A DNA stretch of 64,000 bases from Leadbetterella lacustris (GCA_965234335.1 OZ248457.1:1-64000), one strand, 5' to 3'. Shown: positions 8,701 to 16,155, counted from the first letter of the stretch. Notes: a model not told the origin generated them from the sequence alone. A program made the numbers and translations.

Positions 8701-8963
8701 TCTATTCAGCCGTAGCCTCTAACGAAAGTGCCAGAGACCTGATGCAAAAAGACAAACTGAAGGAATTGGCAGTAGTTCTAACAGAAACCATAAGGCAAAA
8801 CGCATCTATAGACTGGACAATCAAAGAAAGCGTCAGAGCATCATTAAAGGTAGCTGTAAAGCGATTGCTTAGAAAATACGGTTACCCACCAGACATGCAG
8901 CTTTTAGCCACCGAGACGGTTTTAAAACAAGCTGAGAGGATTGCTGATGAGTTGGTAGGGTAG
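5760..8963 (+). CDS. hsdR: Type I restriction endonuclease subunit HsdR
   Basis: HsdR is the translocase/nuclease subunit of the type I complex. The N-terminal PD-(D/E)xK nuclease domain covers about residues 1-270 (RPDLLLFVNGIPLVVIELK). The SF2 motor follows: Walker A GSGKS at 331-335, DEAH at 432-435, FTGTP near 478, and motif VI (AIARVNRVY) near 700. The C-terminal helical region of about 300 residues docks on HsdM/HsdS. The frame opens at a TTG (5739), but the ATG at 5760 (MLTENHIEQ) is the better start. The length of 1067 aa is normal. It lies about 115 bp after the antitoxin gene and may have its own promoter. Confidence 0.95.
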   Translation: MLTENHIEQLAIENLQKEGYKYCYGPAIAPDGESAERESFEQVLLLGRLNSALVKNNPHLTHAEVQEALKEIQRIASPDLLTNNELFHKYLTEGIPVTKRIDNNERGDLAFMIDFKNPNANDFLVVNQFVIKENGQIKRPDLLLFVNGIPLVVIELKKANDETTSIRSAFQQIGTYKAQIPSLFTFNAFNVISDGLEAKAGTISSDFSRYLAWKSIDGKIDAHKHQSQLLTLIGGMLSKATLLDLIRHFVVFEKTKKEDKGITSIFTIKKIAAYHQYYAVNRAVESTIRATGFQSKNKYILNEDPAVYGFRDVKTQPVGDRKGGVVWHTQGSGKSLSMVFYTGKVVVTLDNPTVLIITDRNDLDDQLFDTFAGAKQLLRQEPVQALDRDHLKELLKVASGGVVFTTVQKFQPETGNIYETLSERENIIVIADEAHRTQYGFKAKTVDDKDENKNVIGKKVVYGFAKYMRDALPNATYLGFTGTPIENSDVNTPAVFGNYVDVYDIAQAVADGATVRIYYESRLAKINLSDEGKKLVNELEKEFTEEELAVSDKSKAKWTQLEALVGSDNRTKNIAKDIISHFEARQNVSQGKGMIVSMSRRIAANLYAEIIALRPEWHSEDLVKGKIKVVMTSASSDGEVISKHHTTKDQRRKLAERMKNPDDELELVIVRDMWLTGFDAPSMHTLYIDKPMKGHNLMQAIARVNRVYKDKEGGLIVDYLGIASDLKNALSFYSDAGGKGDPAQAQEQAVKIMLEKLEVVSRMFHGYAYEEYFSGNTAKKLSMILEAEDLILGLEDGKKRFVQEVSALSRALAIATPHEQAMDAQEEIAFFQAVKARLVKFEPSGAGRSSDEIESTIKQVIDKALVSEKVIDVFDAAGIKKPNISILSEDFMTELRGMKHKNIALEVLKKLLNDEIKVRSKRNVVQGQSLMEMLENSIRKYQNKILTAVEVIDELIRLSKHIVTLDDEAKAMGLTNFEYAFYSAVASNESARDLMQKDKLKELAVVLTETIRQNASIDWTIKESVRASLKVAVKRLLRKYGYPPDMQLLATETVLKQAERIADELVG

Positions 8964-9143
8964 GTGATCATTATTTTTTCTTTAACCTTATTGATATGAC
9001 ATGGACTAATTTTAATACTTATAGTGACAGTTTCAAAACGCCTTTGAAATATTATGTAATCAACTTTTGGTAAGGCATTTGAATAGAAACTTCAATTCAG
9101 ATCTGATTAAATTTAGAGTAATAAATGGTTCTGGTGGGGATGG

Positions 9144-9435
9144 GGTAATGTTCCAAACATGTTGGTGACCCCAATTCAACTCTAAATACCTACTTTTTCA
9201 AAATAAAATGTGATTTTTGCGGGTATATTGCGTCTTAACAAGATAGAATCAAACTCCTTAAATCAAACGAAATGGCTATTATAGCATGCTCATGTTCCAA
9301 ACATGTTGGTGAAAATTTAAAATGCTGTAAATGTGACATTTACATGATAAAACATGGTAAAGATTCCAAGATGAAACAACGCTATTTTTGTAAAAGATGT
9401 AAAACCACCAAAGTAGAATCCTATACTTACAAAGC
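9144..9435 (+). mobile_element. IS1-family element, copy A, 5' part only
   Basis: It begins with GGTAATGTTCCAAACATG, an IS1-like terminal end. A transposase start follows at 9272, with the InsA-type zinc-binding N-terminus (CKCD and YFCKRCK motifs). After codon 54 (ACTTACAAAGC) it is interrupted at 9436 by the terminal end of a second copy. The remaining 3' part is not found downstream, so the copy is dead. Confidence 0.8.
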
Positions 9436-10091
9436 GGTAATGTTCCAAACATGTTGGTGACCCCAATTCAACCCTAAATACCTACTTTTTCAAAATAAAA
9501 TGTGATTTTTGCCGGTATATTGCGTCTTAACAAGATAGAATCAAACTCCTTAAATCAAACGAAATGGCTATTATAGCATGCTCGTGTTCCAAACATGTTG
9601 GTAAAAACATAAAGTGATGCAAATGTGATACTTCCATGATAAAATATGGTAAAGATTCCAAGATGAAACAACGCTATTTTTGTAAAAGATGTAAAACCAC
9701 CAAAGTAGAATTCTATACTTACAAAGCTTATAAACAAGAGATTAACCAAAATATTGTTGCTTTAACCAAGGAGGGAGTGGGTATATTGAGCACTGCCAGA
9801 TTATTGCCCATTTCGCCAACCACTTTACTCAAAAGAATCAAAGAAATTGCCGCTAAAATAACCCCTCCTGCTATTTCGATAGGTAAAACCTACGAAATTG
9901 ACGAAATGAGGACTTTCTACAAGCACAAAGACAAGTTGGTCTGGATAGTTTATGCATTGGAGAAAGAAAGTAGAAAGGTGGTAAGCTTTAATGTAGGTGC
10001 CAGAACCAACAAAACACTTTCGAAAGTAATAGAAACCGTAACACTTTCGAACCCAAAAAAGATATATACGGATAAGTATAAATTCTTGTGA
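9436..10091 (+). mobile_element. IS1-family element, copy B, 3' end missing
   Basis: It starts with the same GGTAATGTTCCAAACATGTT end as copy A and is nearly identical to it over about 290 bp. It continues into the DDE region but breaks off near 10088, before the last conserved block and the right terminal repeat. It lies exactly at the point where copy A stops, consistent with insertion of one copy into the other followed by deletion. Confidence 0.8.
9564..10091 (+). pseudogene. IS1-family transposase with nonsense codon and missing C-terminus
   Basis: The ATG at 9564 opens the frame MAIIACSCSKHVGKNIK; codon 18, TGC (Cys) in copy A at 9323, is TGA here (9615-9617). The frame then continues through the zinc-finger region, a helix-turn-helix (VGILSTARLLPISPTTLLKR), and the start of the catalytic domain with YEIDEMRTF, where the Asp is the first DDE acidic residue. 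It ends at DKYKFL, before the final acidic residue and C-terminal basic region. Nonsense plus truncation make it non-functional. Confidence 0.85.
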
Positions 10092-10208
10092 AAGTGAGCC
10101 ACATATTATTTGATTATAGTACGATCTAAAAATACCAATCTATTTCAAGTTCTATTACTTTAATTTTTTTTAGATTGCCTTAGTCTGTGAAAATTGCCCG
10201 ACAATTGA

Positions 10209-10377
10209 GGTGTGTGCGTTTTGTCCATGCTGTGTGCAGCTTCTGAAAATGAAGTGTGTGAGGCTAATTTTGCCATTTGCACACACCTTGTGTGCGGGGT
10301 GTGTGCAAAAGTGTGTGCATGGTGTGTAGGTCATTTTGAGCCGTATTTGGGGTGTGCACACTTGGTGTGTGTGGTTC
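10209..10377 (+). repeat. TGTGTGC-rich repeat cluster with hairpin
   Basis: Exact TGTGTGC occurs at 10211, 10231, 10289, 10300 and 10312, with further GTGTGTG/TGTGCAC variants up to 10374. One inverted copy (GCACACA, 10279-10285) pairs with TGTGTGC (10289-10295) across a CCT loop, and GTGTGCACAC at 10352-10361 is self-complementary. The density is far above the AT-rich surroundings. Its function is unknown. Confidence 0.7.
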
Positions 10378-10519
10378 AGGTTATTTTAAAGTATGCCTCT
10401 GTTGAAGTTTAATTTTTACCAAGTGGCTGTATATTTACTTTTTTAGCTCTGTTTCATACGTTTTAGTCCTCTATTTTGTTTTCTAAGATTTGTATTTTTC
10501 CAATATATTCTGGATTTTC

Positions 10520-10602
10520 TTTGTCGGTGGTTTAATACGAGCTCACTTTTCTATTGTGGCGAAATTGAGCCACCCATTCAGGTTCATATTGAGTCAATTT
10601 AG
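10520..10602 (-). repeat. Degenerate tandem units resembling IS21-type terminal repeats
   Basis: On the minus strand three imperfect units of about 27 nt follow each other: TTGACTCAATATGAACC, GTGGCTCAATTTCGCCAC and GTGAGCTCGTATTAAACC. IS21-family elements carry multiple terminal repeats of such GGCTCAATTT-GCC form. No istA or istB remains are recognisable nearby, so this is a tentative remnant. Confidence 0.3.
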
Positions 10603-10851
10603 CTTGGCTATCTACAGTATTAATTCTGTCCAAGTCGGAGGTTTATTCAAGTGCTTCTGGTGCATCGAAAGAGCAAATGAACATATCTTTTAAAAAGTTT
10701 GAAGTTCTTTATTTCATTCAGTTTACTAGAGGTACACATTCAAAGGAATAGTTGGTAATATTTGAGAGGACTATATATCAACAGTACAAGCAAAATCAAT
10801 GAATGCTCCAAAAAATAGCATTTTCAAATATTAATTCATGAATTCCATTTT

Positions 10852-10881
10852 AGGACAAATTTTTAGGTTCAAATTTGTCCT
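10852..10881 (+). promoter_or_regulatory. Palindromic operator upstream of umuDC
   Basis: AGGACAAATTT (10852-10862) and AAATTTGTCCT (10871-10881) form a perfect 11-bp inverted repeat with an 8-bp spacer, ending 15 bp before the umuD ATG. Position and symmetry suggest a repressor site controlling the mutagenesis operon, comparable to an SOS box. UmuD is itself LexA-related, but which protein binds here is unknown. Confidence 0.7.
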
Positions 10882-10896
10882 CAAAATACGTAACCA

Positions 10897-11346
10897 ATGA
10901 CCATTTTTAGAAATTTCAATTTGCCAGAACTCGAGATATTTCCAGCATCAACCAGAATATTACTTGAACTTCCTTATGTAAAAGAAGGCATATCGGCTGG
11001 CTTTCCTTCCCCTGCTGACGATTTTATTGATACTGCGATTGATCTCAACCACGAACTAATAAAACATCCTAGTTCGACCTTCTTCGGTAAAGTAAGAGGT
11101 AATTCTATGAAAGACCTCGGCATTCACGATGGCGATCTTTTAGTTATTGATAAAAGCCTTGAACCCGCTACTGGCAAAGTGGCGGTGTGTTATATTGACG
11201 GAGAATTTACGGTTAAGAGTCTAAAAATAGAAAAAGATAGCATTTGGCTTTTGCCTGCAAATAGCAGCTACAAACCGATATTGGCTACTAAAGATAATGA
11301 TTTTATGATTTGGGGAATTGTTACAAACGTTATCAAGTCTTTTTGA
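10897..11346 (+). CDS. umuD: UmuD-like S24-family autoprotease, DNA polymerase V subunit
   Basis: UmuD cleaves itself after DNA damage; the shortened form joins UmuC to make the error-prone translesion polymerase. The 149-aa sequence has a candidate cleavage site Ala34-Gly35 (ISAGFPSP), the catalytic Ser70 in GNSM and Lys107 in EFTVKSL, all in the correct order for the LexA/UmuD S24 fold. There is no DNA-binding domain, which distinguishes it from LexA. The gene is preceded by a strong palindromic operator and followed after 1 bp by umuC. The next conserved gene is ssrA on the other strand, so the pair may have arrived with the adjacent accessory region. Confidence 0.93.
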   Translation: MTIFRNFNLPELEIFPASTRILLELPYVKEGISAGFPSPADDFIDTAIDLNHELIKHPSSTFFGKVRGNSMKDLGIHDGDLLVIDKSLEPATGKVAVCYIDGEFTVKSLKIEKDSIWLLPANSSYKPILATKDNDFMIWGIVTNVIKSF

Positions 11347-11347
11347 T

Positions 11348-12613
11348 ATGTATGGGTTGGTAGATTGCAATAACTTCTATGCTTCATGTGAAAGGGTTTT
11401 TAACCCCGCCTTAAATAATAAGCCAATTGTAGTACTTAGTAATAACGATGGCTGTGTGATTGCACGAAGCAATGAAGCCAAAGCCGTAGGTATTCCGATG
11501 GGTGCACCTGCATTTGAATTTGAAGGTCTATTCCTGAAGCACGATGTAAAAGTATTCTCCGCCAATTTTGCCTTGTATGGTGACATGAGTAGCCGTGTGA
11601 TGGATCTCCTAAAGGGCTATTGCCCAGAGATAGAAATATACAGCATCGATGAGGCATTTTTGGATTTTAAGTCCTTTGTTAAAAATTATGACCTAAAGGC
11701 TTACGGTGAAAAAATGGCCTACCAAATAAGAAAGGCTACTGGAATTCCTGTTAGTGTTGGTTTTGCACCTACTAAAGCTCTTGCAAAGGTGGCAAATAGA
11801 ATAGCAAAAAAGTATCCAGAGCAAACAAAAGGCGTATTTGTAATGGATACAGAAGAAAAACGGATTAAGGCCCTAAAATGGCTTAAAATTGAAGATGTAT
11901 GGGGTGTAGGTCGTCAATACGCCAAAAGGTTGAATGCGATTGGGATAGTTAACGCTTATGATTTCACGGAATTGAATGATCAATGGATTAAGAAAAATAT
12001 GGCAATAGTCGGTGTGCGACTACAAAAAGAACTAAAAGGTATTGAAACCTTGGGTTTGGAGGAAAAAGCCCCTAAAAATAACATAGCATCTACTAGGTCC
12101 TTTGATCGTAGCTACACGAACATCAGTGACCTCCAAGAGCGAGTAAGTACTTTTGTAGTAATTTCTGCTGAAAAACTAAGACGACAAAATAGCTGCTGTA
12201 ATGCTGTTATGGTGTTTTTGAATACCAACTTTTTCAGGACTGACCAACCGCAGTATAACAAAAGCATAGTTGTAAAACTTCCTTACCCCACAAATTCTAG
12301 CATTGATATTACGAAGTACGCATTACAAGGGCTTGAAAGAATTTTTAAGTCTGGCTACCAATACAAAAAAGCTGGTGTCATGCTTTTGGACTTTTGTAAT
12401 GAGAATGAAATACAGCATACGCTTTTTGAGGCACCAAACCCACAACATAAAATTTTAATGAGAACAATCGACAAGCTTAACGTAACCATAGGTCAACAGA
12501 AAGTGAAGCTTGCCATACAAGACAAGGATCGGGTATGGAAGATGAAACAGGAGAAGCTTTCTCGAAGATTTACTACTAAACTGAATGAGATTATTGAGGT
12601 GTACTGTGAGTAA
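11348..12613 (+). CDS. umuC: UmuC-like Y-family DNA polymerase
   Basis: This is the catalytic subunit of translesion polymerase V. Metal-binding motifs are Asp6 in VDCNNFYASCE and Asp101-Glu102 in SIDEAFLDF. The helix-hairpin-helix thumb follows (VWGVGRQYAKRLNAIGI, near 190), then the little finger. The last 50 residues (RVWKMKQEKLSRRFTTKLNEII) match the DUF4113 tail typical of UmuC. The frame opens earlier at a TTG (11318), but the ATG at 11348 gives the standard MYGLVDCNNFYASCE start. It is 1 bp after the umuD stop, so translation is probably coupled. Length (421 aa) is normal. Confidence 0.95.
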   Translation: MYGLVDCNNFYASCERVFNPALNNKPIVVLSNNDGCVIARSNEAKAVGIPMGAPAFEFEGLFLKHDVKVFSANFALYGDMSSRVMDLLKGYCPEIEIYSIDEAFLDFKSFVKNYDLKAYGEKMAYQIRKATGIPVSVGFAPTKALAKVANRIAKKYPEQTKGVFVMDTEEKRIKALKWLKIEDVWGVGRQYAKRLNAIGIVNAYDFTELNDQWIKKNMAIVGVRLQKELKGIETLGLEEKAPKNNIASTRSFDRSYTNISDLQERVSTFVVISAEKLRRQNSCCNAVMVFLNTNFFRTDQPQYNKSIVVKLPYPTNSSIDITKYALQGLERIFKSGYQYKKAGVMLLDFCNENEIQHTLFEAPNPQHKILMRTIDKLNVTIGQQKVKLAIQDKDRVWKMKQEKLSRRFTTKLNEIIEVYCE

Positions 12614-12703
12614 AGTAATTTACTTTAAGCCGATGGTCGGAATATTAGAAATATTAATGTCCCGAATAATCAGTACCCTTTGAGCTGCGTCATTCTCTCT
12701 ATA

Positions 12704-12724
12704 ATGTGGACTAAATGTGGACTA
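12704..12724 (+). repeat. Tandem ATGTGGACTA repeat between umuC and ssrA
   Basis: ATGTGGACTA occurs at 12704-12713 and again at 12715-12724, an 11-bp period. The pair lies just outside the 3' end of ssrA, where site-specific recombinases commonly integrate islands. It could be a recombinase arm site, but no integrase gene is present in the window. Confidence 0.4.
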
Positions 12725-12736
12725 GAATTTAAATAA

Positions 12737-12775
12737 AAAACCGTAACTGTTTAAATTTTAAATAGTTACGGTTTT
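12737..12775 (-). terminator. Terminator downstream of ssrA (possibly bidirectional with umuC)
   Basis: AAAACCGTAACT (12737-12748) and AGTTACGGTTTT (12764-12775) form a perfect 12-bp stem with a 15-nt AT-rich loop, flanked by A/T runs on both sides. It begins 6 nt past the tmRNA 3' end. Confidence 0.8.
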
Positions 12776-12781
12776 AAAAAG

Positions 12782-13156
12782 TGGAGACGCAGGGATTCGA
12801 ACCCTGGTCCGAACACGGCTACTGTCGAGCCTTCTACATGTTTATTCGGTCTTACTTTTCGAAATTGGGAAGCCGTCCGACGTACCTAACCCAATCCTTA
12901 TCTCCTCGTTTACTATTTTAAAGTCAGAAGTCCGCTTTAAAACGCCTCTCTATTTTCGACGCTCCTAGATCTCTCGCAACAGAGGTTAGCAAGAGAGAAA
13001 CGATGGCGAATGCTAATTTACTCCGAAATTAAGCAGCCATGGCATACGATGTATTGCCAGTTATTGTTCGGTAGATTTTTTGAATGGAGACCTTCCACCA
13101 ACTCCATACATGCTTATACTCGCAATGGCGTCATGCCGTCAAAACCGGTCGCCCCC
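12782..13156 (-). ncRNA. ssrA: tmRNA (SsrA), tag peptide ending GNTSYAMAA
   Basis: tmRNA rescues stalled ribosomes and tags the nascent chain for proteolysis. The 5' end GGGGGCGACCGGTTTTGACG (from 13156) and the 3' end with a T-arm (CAGGGTTCGAATCCCTG) and CGTCTCC-A fold into a tRNA-like acceptor; GGGGGCG pairs with CGTCTCC over 7 positions including two G-U. The CCA end is not fully encoded and would be added enzymatically. The tag frame runs from 13058 to 13029 on the minus strand: GGC AAT ACA TCG TAT GCC ATG GCT GCT TAA, giving GNTSYAMAA. The YAMAA end resembles tags of Cytophaga-type Bacteroidota. A promoter TAATTTTG lies about 18 bp upstream, and a terminator lies downstream. Confidence 0.95.
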
Positions 13157-13173
13157 ATTGTAAGAACAGAATG

Positions 13174-13181
13174 CAAAATTA
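13174..13181 (-). promoter_or_regulatory. Putative ssrA promoter -7 element
   Basis: On the minus strand TAATTTTG matches TAnnTTTG, ending 17 bp upstream of the mature tmRNA 5' end. A weak TATG lies 19 bp further upstream in the -33 position. Confidence 0.5.
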
Positions 13182-13268
13182 CTCCAAATGGTTCAATTTT
13201 CATAAAAAAGAAATGCGTTATCAGAAAAAAATTGTATTTTCGAAAAATATTCAACCCTTTAAATTAAT

Positions 13269-14945
13269 ATGTCAACGAAATTTCTAAAAACTGTTTTTGT
13301 AACCATTCTATTTACTCAATTTCAAAATTCATTCTCACAGAATAAATACAGTCTAGATTCCAAAAATATTGCAAAAGGAAAGGAAATCTTTGAAGTACAA
13401 TGTGCAGCATGTCATAGTTTTACCCAAAATGGAATCGGACCAGAATTGTCTCAAACGCTAAAAAAAAGAGATAAAAACTGGTTAATTAGCTATCTCAAAA
13501 ACCCACAAAAAACGATGGCAGCTGAGCCTAATTTTGACAAAAGGGTGATTGCAATGCCAGCCTTTGCTCACCTTCAAAAGTCTGAAGTAGAAAATATTTT
13601 GGCATTTATTAACAGCCGTCAAGCCAAACCTGACCCTAGAAAAGAACTGTCGCCAGACGGTTTAAAGAATCCAATACCAGAACCCATTAAAAAATCAGAA
13701 CTCACATTAAAACTTAAATACCTATATACCGCTCCAGCTACAAGCGACAAAATTCCTTTGGCTAGGATAAACACCATGGTAGTTCTGAACGATGCAACAA
13801 AAAAGGTCTTTCTGTCAGATTTGAGAGGTTTAGTTTATCATTTTAGCGAAAAGGAACTCAAGCCATACCTGGATTTTCAGAAAATGGTACCCGAATTCAT
13901 CCATGTGCCAGGTTTGGCTACAGGTTTGGGTTCCTATGCATTTCATCCTGATTTCTCCCAAAACGGACTTTTTTACACTGCACACACCGAAAAGGCTCAC
14001 TCGAAAAAAGCAGATTTTGGTTATGCTGATAGTGTAAAAGTTACACTTCAATGGGTGCTATCAGAATGGAAAACTGCGAATCCTGAATCAAATATTTTTG
14101 CGGGTAAAAGAAGGGAATTGTTTAGAGTTAATATGGTATCTCAGATTCACGGTATGCAAGAAATAACCTTCAATCCACACGCCAAACCTTCTGACGAAGA
14201 TTATGGCTTACTTTATGTTGGTATTGGAGATGGGGGCTCATCCGAAAATGGCTTCCCGTTTATTTGTGACAATCCCAAAAATATTTGGAGTTCGGTATTA
14301 AGGATTAACCCAAGTGGGAACAATTCCCAAAATGGAAATTATGGAATACCGGAAACGAATCCTTTTAAAACCGATAGACAATTCGCTGGAGAGGTTTTTT
14401 GCAGAGGTTTCAGAAATCCCAACCGCATTTATTGGACGCCAGACGGTAAAATGATAATCTCCGATATTGGTCACATTAATGTTGAAGAACTTAATATCGG
14501 GCAAAAAGGATTGGACTACGGTTGGCCATATCGCGAAGGCACTTTTATCATAAAACCTGAAGCCAACATGAAACAAGTGTTTGATTTAAAAGGAAATACA
14601 AAATCTTACACTTGGCCGTCAGCACAATATGATCACGATGAAGGCAATGCGATTTCTGCGGGGTATGTTTACAGTGCAAATGAGATTGTTGCCTTAAAGG
14701 GAAAGTATATTTTCGGTGATGTAGTCAACGGCAAGATACTATTTGTAGAAAATAAAGACCTCAATCTCGGCCAAATTGCTAACATACAAGAGTTTAATCT
14801 CGAAATCGATGGCAAAATAGATAATTTCAGAAATATCTGTAAAAACAACAAAACCGACCTGAGATTTGGTCAAGGTGCCAACGGTGAAATATACGTTTAT
14901 ACCAAAACGGATGGAAGGATTTATGCGGTGGTGGGGTGTGAATAA
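13269..14945 (+). CDS. Secreted cytochrome c fused to PQQ-dependent sugar dehydrogenase-like domain
   Basis: An N-terminal signal peptide (about residues 1-24, ending NSFSQ) precedes a mono-heme cytochrome c domain with CAACH at 45-49 and a likely axial Met in AMPAF near 96. From about residue 150 the sequence is a beta-propeller of the glucose/sorbosone dehydrogenase family, with IHGMQEITF, YVGIGDGG, and the RGFRNPNRIYWTPDG and GLDYGWPYREG blocks. The family oxidises sugars in the periplasm with PQQ; the fused cytochrome would pass electrons to the respiratory chain. The exact substrate is unknown. It is transcribed divergently from ssrA and ends at a bidirectional hairpin shared with the M42 peptidase gene. 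Confidence 0.85.
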   Translation: MSTKFLKTVFVTILFTQFQNSFSQNKYSLDSKNIAKGKEIFEVQCAACHSFTQNGIGPELSQTLKKRDKNWLISYLKNPQKTMAAEPNFDKRVIAMPAFAHLQKSEVENILAFINSRQAKPDPRKELSPDGLKNPIPEPIKKSELTLKLKYLYTAPATSDKIPLARINTMVVLNDATKKVFLSDLRGLVYHFSEKELKPYLDFQKMVPEFIHVPGLATGLGSYAFHPDFSQNGLFYTAHTEKAHSKKADFGYADSVKVTLQWVLSEWKTANPESNIFAGKRRELFRVNMVSQIHGMQEITFNPHAKPSDEDYGLLYVGIGDGGSSENGFPFICDNPKNIWSSVLRINPSGNNSQNGNYGIPETNPFKTDRQFAGEVFCRGFRNPNRIYWTPDGKMIISDIGHINVEELNIGQKGLDYGWPYREGTFIIKPEANMKQVFDLKGNTKSYTWPSAQYDHDEGNAISAGYVYSANEIVALKGKYIFGDVVNGKILFVENKDLNLGQIANIQEFNLEIDGKIDNFRNICKNNKTDLRFGQGANGEIYVYTKTDGRIYAVVGCE

Positions 14946-14949
14946 GAAA

Positions 14950-14989
14950 TTGCCACGAATTCAAAAAATAATTCGTTAATTCGTGGCAA
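14950..14989. terminator. Bidirectional terminator hairpin
   Basis: TTGCCACGAATT (14950-14961) and AATTCGTGGCAA (14978-14989) are a perfect 12-bp inverted repeat followed by A7, between two convergent genes. The GCCACGAATT arm sequence recurs in many Bacteroidota terminators. Confidence 0.8.
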
Positions 14990-14995
14990 AAAAAA

Positions 14996-16066
14996 TCACT
15001 TTATATACCTAAAATCAGTCCCCGCTTTCAAATTCAACAAGAACTCATAATACAAATTAATACAAGCCTGCACGTCATCTTTATGCACCATTTCTACGGT
15101 TGTATGCATATATTTCTGTGGCAAAGATATCAGAGCCGAAGCAACCCCTTCCGCAGAATAAGCGAAAGAATCAGTATCCGTACCCGTCGAACGACTAACG
15201 GCTGCTCTTTGAAAAGGAATTTTCTTTTCTTCGGCCAAGTCCATTATCATATTCAAGAGATTATTCTGCACAGCCGGACCATAAGAAAGCGTTGGGCCTT
15301 TCCCACAAGCTATGTCACCATCTTTTTTCTTATCATACATGGGCGACTGCGTATCGTGCGTAACATCAATAACCACCGCCACATCAGGCTTTAATCTCCT
15401 CGAAATCATCTCAGAACCTCGCAAGCCGATTTCTTCCTGAACAGCATTTACCACATAAAGTGTGTAGGGCAAATCAATTTTATTCTCTTTCAGTTTTCTG
15501 GCTACCTCGGCTATGATGTAACCTCCAATTCTATTGTCCAAGGCCCTGCCTACGTAGAATTTTTCGTTTAGTTCCATCAAACCATCTTCAAAAGTCGCCA
15601 CAGTGCCCACATGAATTCCCATTGCCTCAACTTCGGCTTTGGTGGCAGCACCTACATCAATAAAAATATTTTTTAAACTTGGTGTCTCTTCTTTTCCAGC
15701 ATCGCGAACATGAATGGCAGGCCACCCGAAAATTCCTTTTACGATGCCGTTTTTACGTGTATGTAGGTTCACACGCATCGAAGGAGCTATCTGATGATCG
15801 GAGCCACCATTACGCCTGACATAAATATATCCTGAGTCAGTTATGTAATTTACAAACCATGAAATCTCGTCAGAGTGAGCTTCAATTACCACTTTATAGT
15901 CTTTTCCCGGATTAACCACTCCAACGGCAGTGCCATAAACATCCACAATGTTTTCATCGATGTAAGGTTTCATATAATCCAGCCAAATCTGCTGTCCAGT
16001 AGATTCAAAGCCAGTAGGAGAGGCGTTGTTTAGGTATTCGTAAAGAAATTTTATATTATTTTCCAT
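14996..16066 (-). CDS. M42-family metallo-aminopeptidase
   Basis: This 356-aa protein belongs to the M42 (FrvX/YsdC/tetrahedral aminopeptidase) family, cobalt- or zinc-dependent cytosolic aminopeptidases that trim peptides. Metal ligands and catalytic residues are visible in order: His in EAHSDEISW near 63, Asp in RALDNRIGGYI near 178, catalytic Glu-Glu in VQEEIGLRG near 211, Asp in VVIDVTHD near 236, and His in KYMHTTVEMV near 321. The family's PDZ-like insertion lies between about 70 and 165. No signal peptide is present. It converges with the sugar dehydrogenase gene and is transcribed in the same direction as the nitrilase upstream (89 bp gap). Confidence 0.93.
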   Translation of the reverse strand: MENNIKFLYEYLNNASPTGFESTGQQIWLDYMKPYIDENIVDVYGTAVGVVNPGKDYKVVIEAHSDEISWFVNYITDSGYIYVRRNGGSDHQIAPSMRVNLHTRKNGIVKGIFGWPAIHVRDAGKEETPSLKNIFIDVGAATKAEVEAMGIHVGTVATFEDGLMELNEKFYVGRALDNRIGGYIIAEVARKLKENKIDLPYTLYVVNAVQEEIGLRGSEMISRRLKPDVAVVIDVTHDTQSPMYDKKKDGDIACGKGPTLSYGPAVQNNLLNMIMDLAEEKKIPFQRAAVSRSTGTDTDSFAYSAEGVASALISLPQKYMHTTVEMVHKDDVQACINLYYEFLLNLKAGTDFRYIK

Positions 16067-16155
16067 TTAAAAGTATTTGTTCAGAGCAAAAATAAGAAGC
16101 ATAATTTTGTAGAAAGACAAAAGCCGAATTATTTTCTAAAAATCACAATAGAAGA

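Larger units (their letters stand above)
10092..10896. other. Gene-free region between the IS remnants and umuD
   Basis: About 800 bp without a credible gene. It contains the TGTGTGC-rich cluster (10209-10377), possible IS21-type end repeats (10520-10602) and the umuD operator (10852-10881). A short plus-strand frame across the TG-rich part (10212-10412) is cysteine-rich only because of the repeated TGTGTGC. Confidence 0.6.

Noticed and set aside
9272..9460. 62-codon frame in IS copy A as a full gene
   Set aside because: It is the N-terminal fragment of a transposase that runs into the end of the second copy, so it is annotated as part of the mobile element.
10212..10412. Cysteine-rich 66-codon frame
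   Set aside because: The cysteines come from repeated TGTGTGC units read in one frame; no start signal or conserved pattern.
10490..10693. 67-codon frame before umuD
   Set aside because: It crosses the IS21-like repeat units and has no conserved features.
13010..13287. Two overlapping frames of 67-85 codons on the plus strand
   Set aside because: They lie within and just upstream of the tmRNA gene; the RNA structure and tag frame explain this sequence.
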